Part shown: positions 60,152 through 64,000 of the stretch, piece after piece | Numbering within the stretch: the first letter of the stretch is position 1 | Layout: every line of letters begins with the position of its first letter | Assembly (NCBI GenBank): GCA_013178305.1 | Contig: JABLXB010000007.1 | Coordinates: forward strand, 62,001-126,000 | Source of the DNA: Bacillota bacterium | GTDB taxonomy: Bacteria; Bacillota; Sulfobacillia; JABLXB01 | Direction: 5' to 3' | DNA: 64,000 nucleotides | The notes under the pieces: model-generated | Databases searched by the model: none | What the model was told of the DNA's origin: nothing | Seen by the model: the letters and a program-made list of their open reading frames with translations, nothing else | Position numbers and translations under genes: made by a program

Positions 60152-62362
60152 CTATTGCCACACCGGGTTGTGCAGCGCACAGATCTTCTGCGGTACTTCC
60201 TGTTCCGCGTCCGCGGGCTTGCGGCCGTCCTCGAGCGCCAGGTACGGCTCCACCCGCCGGATGAAGGACTTCGTCACCCTGTTGGGGCAGAATGGCCCCG
60301 CGAGCTCGGCCGGATTATCCGCGCACACCTCGACCAGTACGTGGATGTCGCAGATGTCGGGGGGCTCCGTGCCCTTGATGAACACCTCGGACCTCAACGT
60401 TTCCGCGGGGCACGCCGGCGACGGAAGCTTGCCCGACTTCGTACAGATGGTCGCCTGGACGATGTCCTTCGGCACCGGGAAGTCCTTGGACGGTATCGTC
60501 CTGTGGGCCTCCACCATGAGATCTTTCCAGATGGCGGCCGGGTACGTGCCACCCGTCACCTTCCATTTCTCCATGGTCTTGTCCTTGTCGAAGCCCATCC
60601 ACACGACGCCCACGAGGTCCGGCGTGTATCCGCAGAACCAGGCGTCTTTCCAGTCGCTCGTCGTGCCCGTCTTACCGGCGGCGGGCCGGCCGATGTTGGC
60701 CCTCGTGCCAGTACCCCAGGGCACGCCGATCGTGCCTTTCAACATGTCAGTCATGAGCCAGGCTGTCTGGGGTTTCAGCACGCGCGTTCCCTTCGGCCTG
60801 TGCTCCTCGAGCACGTTCCCGTTCCTGTCAACGACCTTGAGAATGGAGATGGGCTCCTGCTTCATCCCACCGCTGGCGAACACACCGAACGCCACCGTCA
60901 TGTCGAGGGGCGTCACCCCATCCGTCACGCCGCCGAGGCCCGCCGACAGGTTCAGATCGTTCTTGCCCTGCCGCATCACCCTGACCAGGGTGGTTATCCC
61001 CAGGTTCTCCGCGTAGTCGGCGCCCGTCTTGACGCCTATCCTGTCCAGCACCTTGACGGCCACGACGTTTCGCGAGCGCTCCAGCGCCTCGCGCAGCGTC
61101 ATCAGGCCGAGAAACTTGCGGTCGTAGTTCTCCGGGATCCAGTCCTCGCCGCTGGTCTGCGGCCACTTGACGGGGGCGTCGTCGATGACGCTCGCCGGCG
61201 TGAACGCCCCCCTGTCTATCGCGGCGGTGTACACCATTATGGGTTTGAACGCCGAGCCAGGCTGGCGCTTCGACTGAACCGCCCGGTTGTGCTGCAGCCA
61301 CCTGTCGTGCTTCCGTCCACCGACTATCGCCTTGATGTAACCGGTTTTCGGGTCCATCACTATCGCCGCGGCCTCGGGGTACTCGCCTTCCTGCTTTATG
61401 GGGAAGACGGGGTCGAGCACCTTGGCGATCGCCTTTTCGGCTGCCTTCTGGATGTTGGGGTCGACCGTCGTGTAGACCTGGAGCCCGGATTCGTACACCA
61501 TCTCGGGAGTGTATCTCGAGAGTAGCTGCTGGAGTACGTAGTCGGCGAAGAAACCGCCGGTCTCGACGACGTTCTTCTTCAATGGCTTGAATATGAGCGG
61601 CTGCGCGGCGGCCTTGTCGGCCTCCTCCTGCGAGATGAAGCCATGCTTTGCCATCGCCTGCAGTACCGTGGCCTGGCGCGCTCGCGATGCCTGCGGCTTG
61701 GTATACGGGTCATAGTTGGACGGTGACTGTACCATTCCGGCGAGCAATGCCGCCTCCGCCACCGTCAGGTCCTCCACGTTCTTGCCGAAATACAGCTGCG
61801 AAGCCGCCTGGATTCCGTACGTTCCGTTTCCGAATAGTATCTGATTCAGGTACATCCCCAGGATCTCGTCCTTGGTATACCTTCGCTCGAGCTCGATGGA
61901 CAGGAAGGCCTCCTGGATCTTCCGGTCGAGACTCCGGATCGGCGTGAGGAACGCGTTCTTCACGAGCTGCTGCGTTATCGTGCTCCCACCCTGCAACTGC
62001 TTGCCGGTGAGGGTGTTGATGGCCGCCCGGGTGAAGCCCCTGATGTCGATACCGTGGTGATCGTAGAAGTTGGCGTCCTCGATCGCAATGAACGCCTGCC
62101 GGACGTGCTCGGGGACCCGTTTTATGCTGATAGGGATGCGGTTCTCCTCAGCGTGAAGCGGCGCGAACACCTTGCCGTTCGCGTCGTAAATGAACGACGT
62201 GGCGCTGGGCCTGGGCTCGAGCCGGCTTATGGCAGGCAGGTCTTTCAGCACTCTGGAAACGTGAACGAACCCCGCCGTGCCGGCCACGATCACCACGAAC
62301 AGCATCACGGTGAGGAATACTCTCAGGGCGCTGACTCTCTTCCTCGGGGTCTTCTTCGCCAT
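60152..62362 (-). CDS. Class A penicillin-binding protein (PBP1A-like)
   Basis: A 736-residue bifunctional peptidoglycan synthase. It has a basic N-terminus and single membrane anchor (about 14-36), a GT51 transglycosylase domain with AIEDANFYDHHGIDIRG and GGSTITQQLVKNAFLTP, and a transpeptidase domain with SAFK (RQPGSAFKPIMVY), SRN (LERSRNVVAVKV) and KTG (AGKTGTTSDWKD). A C-terminal extension of about 80 residues includes several Cys. ATG 62362 has GGGAGAGG upstream; an earlier in-frame start (62419) would add an implausible leader. It converges on the deacetylase gene. Confidence 0.94.
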   Translation of the reverse strand: MAKKTPRKRVSALRVFLTVMLFVVIVAGTAGFVHVSRVLKDLPAISRLEPRPSATSFIYDANGKVFAPLHAEENRIPISIKRVPEHVRQAFIAIEDANFYDHHGIDIRGFTRAAINTLTGKQLQGGSTITQQLVKNAFLTPIRSLDRKIQEAFLSIELERRYTKDEILGMYLNQILFGNGTYGIQAASQLYFGKNVEDLTVAEAALLAGMVQSPSNYDPYTKPQASRARQATVLQAMAKHGFISQEEADKAAAQPLIFKPLKKNVVETGGFFADYVLQQLLSRYTPEMVYESGLQVYTTVDPNIQKAAEKAIAKVLDPVFPIKQEGEYPEAAAIVMDPKTGYIKAIVGGRKHDRWLQHNRAVQSKRQPGSAFKPIMVYTAAIDRGAFTPASVIDDAPVKWPQTSGEDWIPENYDRKFLGLMTLREALERSRNVVAVKVLDRIGVKTGADYAENLGITTLVRVMRQGKNDLNLSAGLGGVTDGVTPLDMTVAFGVFASGGMKQEPISILKVVDRNGNVLEEHRPKGTRVLKPQTAWLMTDMLKGTIGVPWGTGTRANIGRPAAGKTGTTSDWKDAWFCGYTPDLVGVVWMGFDKDKTMEKWKVTGGTYPAAIWKDLMVEAHRTIPSKDFPVPKDIVQATICTKSGKLPSPACPAETLRSEVFIKGTEPPDICDIHVLVEVCADNPAELAGPFCPNRVTKSFIRRVEPYLALEDGRKPADAEQEVPQKICALHNPVWQ

Positions 62363-62522
62363 CGGTCCTCTCCCACGGTCAAGTTCGTTAGGTATTATAT
62401 CATAGTTGTTCGAGCGCACCGTCGCGATTAAAGGCGCATGCCGGAGGCCGGACTCCGGCCGGCGGGGTTTGCCGGCGAGAAGCCCTACTCCTCCGACGAT
62501 GCCGGTCCGGCGGGTGTTCCGT

Positions 62523-62552
62523 TTGTCCGGCCCGCGCCGCGCGTGCTATAAT
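62523..62552 (+). promoter_or_regulatory. Promoter of tyrS
   Basis: TTGTCC (62523-62528), 18-base spacer, TATAAT (62547-62552). No T-box lies between it and the gene. Confidence 0.6.
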
Positions 62553-62577
62553 CATTTGGAATCGACACAGGCGGGGG

Positions 62578-63846
62578 ATGACACGATTGGACGACAGGAC
62601 CGCAACCAACGCCAGAGCACACCGCTGGCTGCCGGTGGACGAGCAGATGGACGCCATCCGGAGGGGCGCGGCTGAGATAGTCTCCGAGAAGGAACTCGAG
62701 GAAAAGCTCGCGCGGTCGATCAAGGAGAACAGGCCGCTGAAGATAAAGTACGGCGCCGACCCGAGCGCGCCCGACATACACCTCGGCCACACCGTGTGCA
62801 TCAGGAAGCTCAAGCAATTCCAGGACCTCGGCCACGAGGTGATATTCCTCATCGGCGATTTCACTGGCCGGATAGGTGACCCGTCGGGGAAATCCGAAAC
62901 CAGGAAACAGCTGAGCGAGGAAGAGGTGCTCGCGAACGCGCGCACATACGAAAGCCAGATGTTCAAGATCCTCGATCCCGCCGTGACACGCATCGAGTTC
63001 AACTCGAGATGGCACGGGAAGATGAGCTTTGCCGATGTTATCCGCCTCGGTGCGAAGTACACCGTCGCCCGCATGCTCGAACGGGACGATTTTCACAAGA
63101 GGTTCAAGGAAGAGAAACCGATCGGTGTCCACGAGCTCCTCTACCCGCTGGCTCAGGCGTACGATTCCGTGGCGCTGGAAGCGGACGTGGAACTGGGCGG
63201 GACCGACCAGACGTTCAACCTCCTCGTGGGGCGGGACATCCAGCGCGAATACGGGTTGGAACCGCAGGTTATCCTCACCATGCCGCTGCTCGTGGGGCTC
63301 GACGGGGTCCAGAAGATGTCCAAGAGTCTGGGCAATTACATCGGCATCAATGAGCCCGCTCCCGAGATGTACGGGAAGACCATGTCGATCCCGGATGAAC
63401 TCATCGTGCCCTACCTCGAACTCGTCACTGAGACGCCGATCGCCGAGGTCCGGCGGATCGACGCAGGACTGCGAGACGGCAGCGTTCACCCGCGCGACGC
63501 CAAGATGCGCCTTGGGCGCGAGATAGTCGCGCTTTACCACGGACCCGAGGCGGCTGTCGAGGCGGAGTCCAACTTCGTCAGGGTGTTCCAGCAGAAGATG
63601 CGGCCCGACGAGATCGAGGAGGTCGTGGTGCCCGCGTCCGAGATTTCGTGTGGGACCATATCCGCGGCGAGGCTGGTATTCCTCGCGGGGCTCGCACCCT
63701 CGGCGAGCGAGGCGAGGAGGCTCGTGCAGCAGGGCGGGGTCTACGCGGGTGACGAGCGCGTGGCGGAGGGTGCGGTGATCCCCGCCATCGACGGCACTGT
63801 GCTGAAAGTCGGGAAGAGGCGTTTCGCGCGCGTGGTATTCAGGTAA
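62578..63846 (+). CDS. tyrS: Tyrosyl-tRNA synthetase
   Basis: A 422-residue class I synthetase of the TyrZ-like branch. It has [17 protein letters not shown] (HIGH signature HLGH), [29 protein letters not shown], and [11 protein letters not shown] (KMSKS loop). The C-terminal S4 RNA-binding domain (about 355-422; [19 protein letters not shown]) grips tRNA-Tyr. ATG 62578 has GGCGGGGG upstream. Only about 25 bases separate it from the -10 box, so the transcript has little leader and tRNA-sensing control is not seen. Confidence 0.96.
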   Translation: MTRLDDRTATNARAHRWLPVDEQMDAIRRGAAEIVSEKELEEKLARSIKENRPLKIKYGADPSAPDIHLGHTVCIRKLKQFQDLGHEVIFLIGDFTGRIGDPSGKSETRKQLSEEEVLANARTYESQMFKILDPAVTRIEFNSRWHGKMSFADVIRLGAKYTVARMLERDDFHKRFKEEKPIGVHELLYPLAQAYDSVALEADVELGGTDQTFNLLVGRDIQREYGLEPQVILTMPLLVGLDGVQKMSKSLGNYIGINEPAPEMYGKTMSIPDELIVPYLELVTETPIAEVRRIDAGLRDGSVHPRDAKMRLGREIVALYHGPEAAVEAESNFVRVFQQKMRPDEIEEVVVPASEISCGTISAARLVFLAGLAPSASEARRLVQQGGVYAGDERVAEGAVIPAIDGTVLKVGKRRFARVVFR

Positions 63847-63924
63847 AGCGGCACGCCGTCGTTTCAACCCTCGGGCTGCGCTCATATAATTCAACTGAAG
63901 AACGAGAAGCGGGGGCTGGTACCG

Positions 63925-64000
63925 GTGATTCGCTTCCGGAGGCGCCGACGCGCCGCCCCCGCTTTGACTTTCCCGCTGGTGGTGGCGGTCATTTTCGCGC
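63925..64000 (+). CDS. Start of a membrane or exported protein, cut by window end
   Basis: GTG at 63925 begins a frame with a cluster of Arg (IRFRRRRRRAAPALTF) followed by a hydrophobic stretch (PLVVAVIFA), as at the N-terminus of a single-pass or exported protein. The frame is open to the last base. TATAAT near 63884 could be its -10. Arg-rich starts of this kind occur in YunB-like sporulation proteins, but too little is visible to name it. Confidence 0.4.
   Translation, partial: MIRFRRRRRAAPALTFPLVVAVIFA

Overview
The window looks like a chromosomal segment of a G+C-rich, endospore-forming member of the Bacillota (Firmicutes), probably anaerobic. The evidence is a spoIID homologue, a ytxC-thrS pair, a gerA-type germinant receptor operon and a ytaF-like gene. 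Regulation is typically Gram-positive: T-box, TPP and c-di-AMP riboswitches, and an attenuated infC-rpmI-rplT operon. A ferredoxin-linked 2-oxoacid oxidoreductase supports anaerobic metabolism. Codons and spacers are strongly G/C biased, and GTG and TTG starts are common. Genus cannot be fixed from the sequence; lineages such as Limnochordia or Moorellia-like Clostridia are only guesses.

Positions 1-20,500 are an accessory, partly decayed half. Intact genes are a CAP-domain protein, a DUF4349 lipoprotein, a PhoB/PhoR-like two-component system, a GNAT acetyltransferase, a VapBC-type toxin-antitoxin pair, a NamZ-like muramidase, a stalk-domain metalloprotease, and a sigma-54 module. In that module an AAA+ activator, a -24/-12 promoter, a GltS-like transporter and an ornithine-cyclodeaminase-family enzyme lie in a row on the minus strand. 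Six tRNA genes lie between 5.6 and 7.2 kb. Interspersed are remains of lost genes: a MocR regulator, two IS256-family transposase pieces, the 3' part of tRNA-Pro(CGG), nitroreductase and transporter stubs, a frameshifted metallo-beta-lactamase, half of a TPP riboswitch and an amino-thiazoline hydrolase tail. This half ends with a complete TPP riboswitch and terminator controlling an unusual AIR-synthase-like/ThiN fusion.

Positions 21,000-38,000 hold sporulation and metabolism genes. spoIID is followed by a complete c-di-AMP riboswitch transcription unit on the opposite strand that leads to no gene. Then come acyl-CoA dehydrogenase, a four-subunit 2-oxoacid:ferredoxin oxidoreductase (delta-alpha-beta-gamma), ytxC, thrS, a small CGGC protein and a germinant receptor operon with two B subunits and a small D-like membrane protein. 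A pyruvoyl-dependent arginine decarboxylase, an amidase and a CofE-like protein follow.

Positions 38,000-64,000 are mostly housekeeping: two tandem class-A-beta-lactamase-like serine hydrolases; infC (apparently with an AUA start), rpmI and rplT; a ktrA-ktrB-ktrA potassium uptake cluster; a TrmH-family methyltransferase; a tiny yqzL-like gene; T-box-pheS-pheT; polX; a DUF421 protein; a phosphatase-superfamily protein; a Cys methyltransferase; mutS2; a Ca2+-type P-ATPase; ytaF-like; a polysaccharide deacetylase; a class A PBP; and tyrS. The window ends inside the first codons of another membrane protein.
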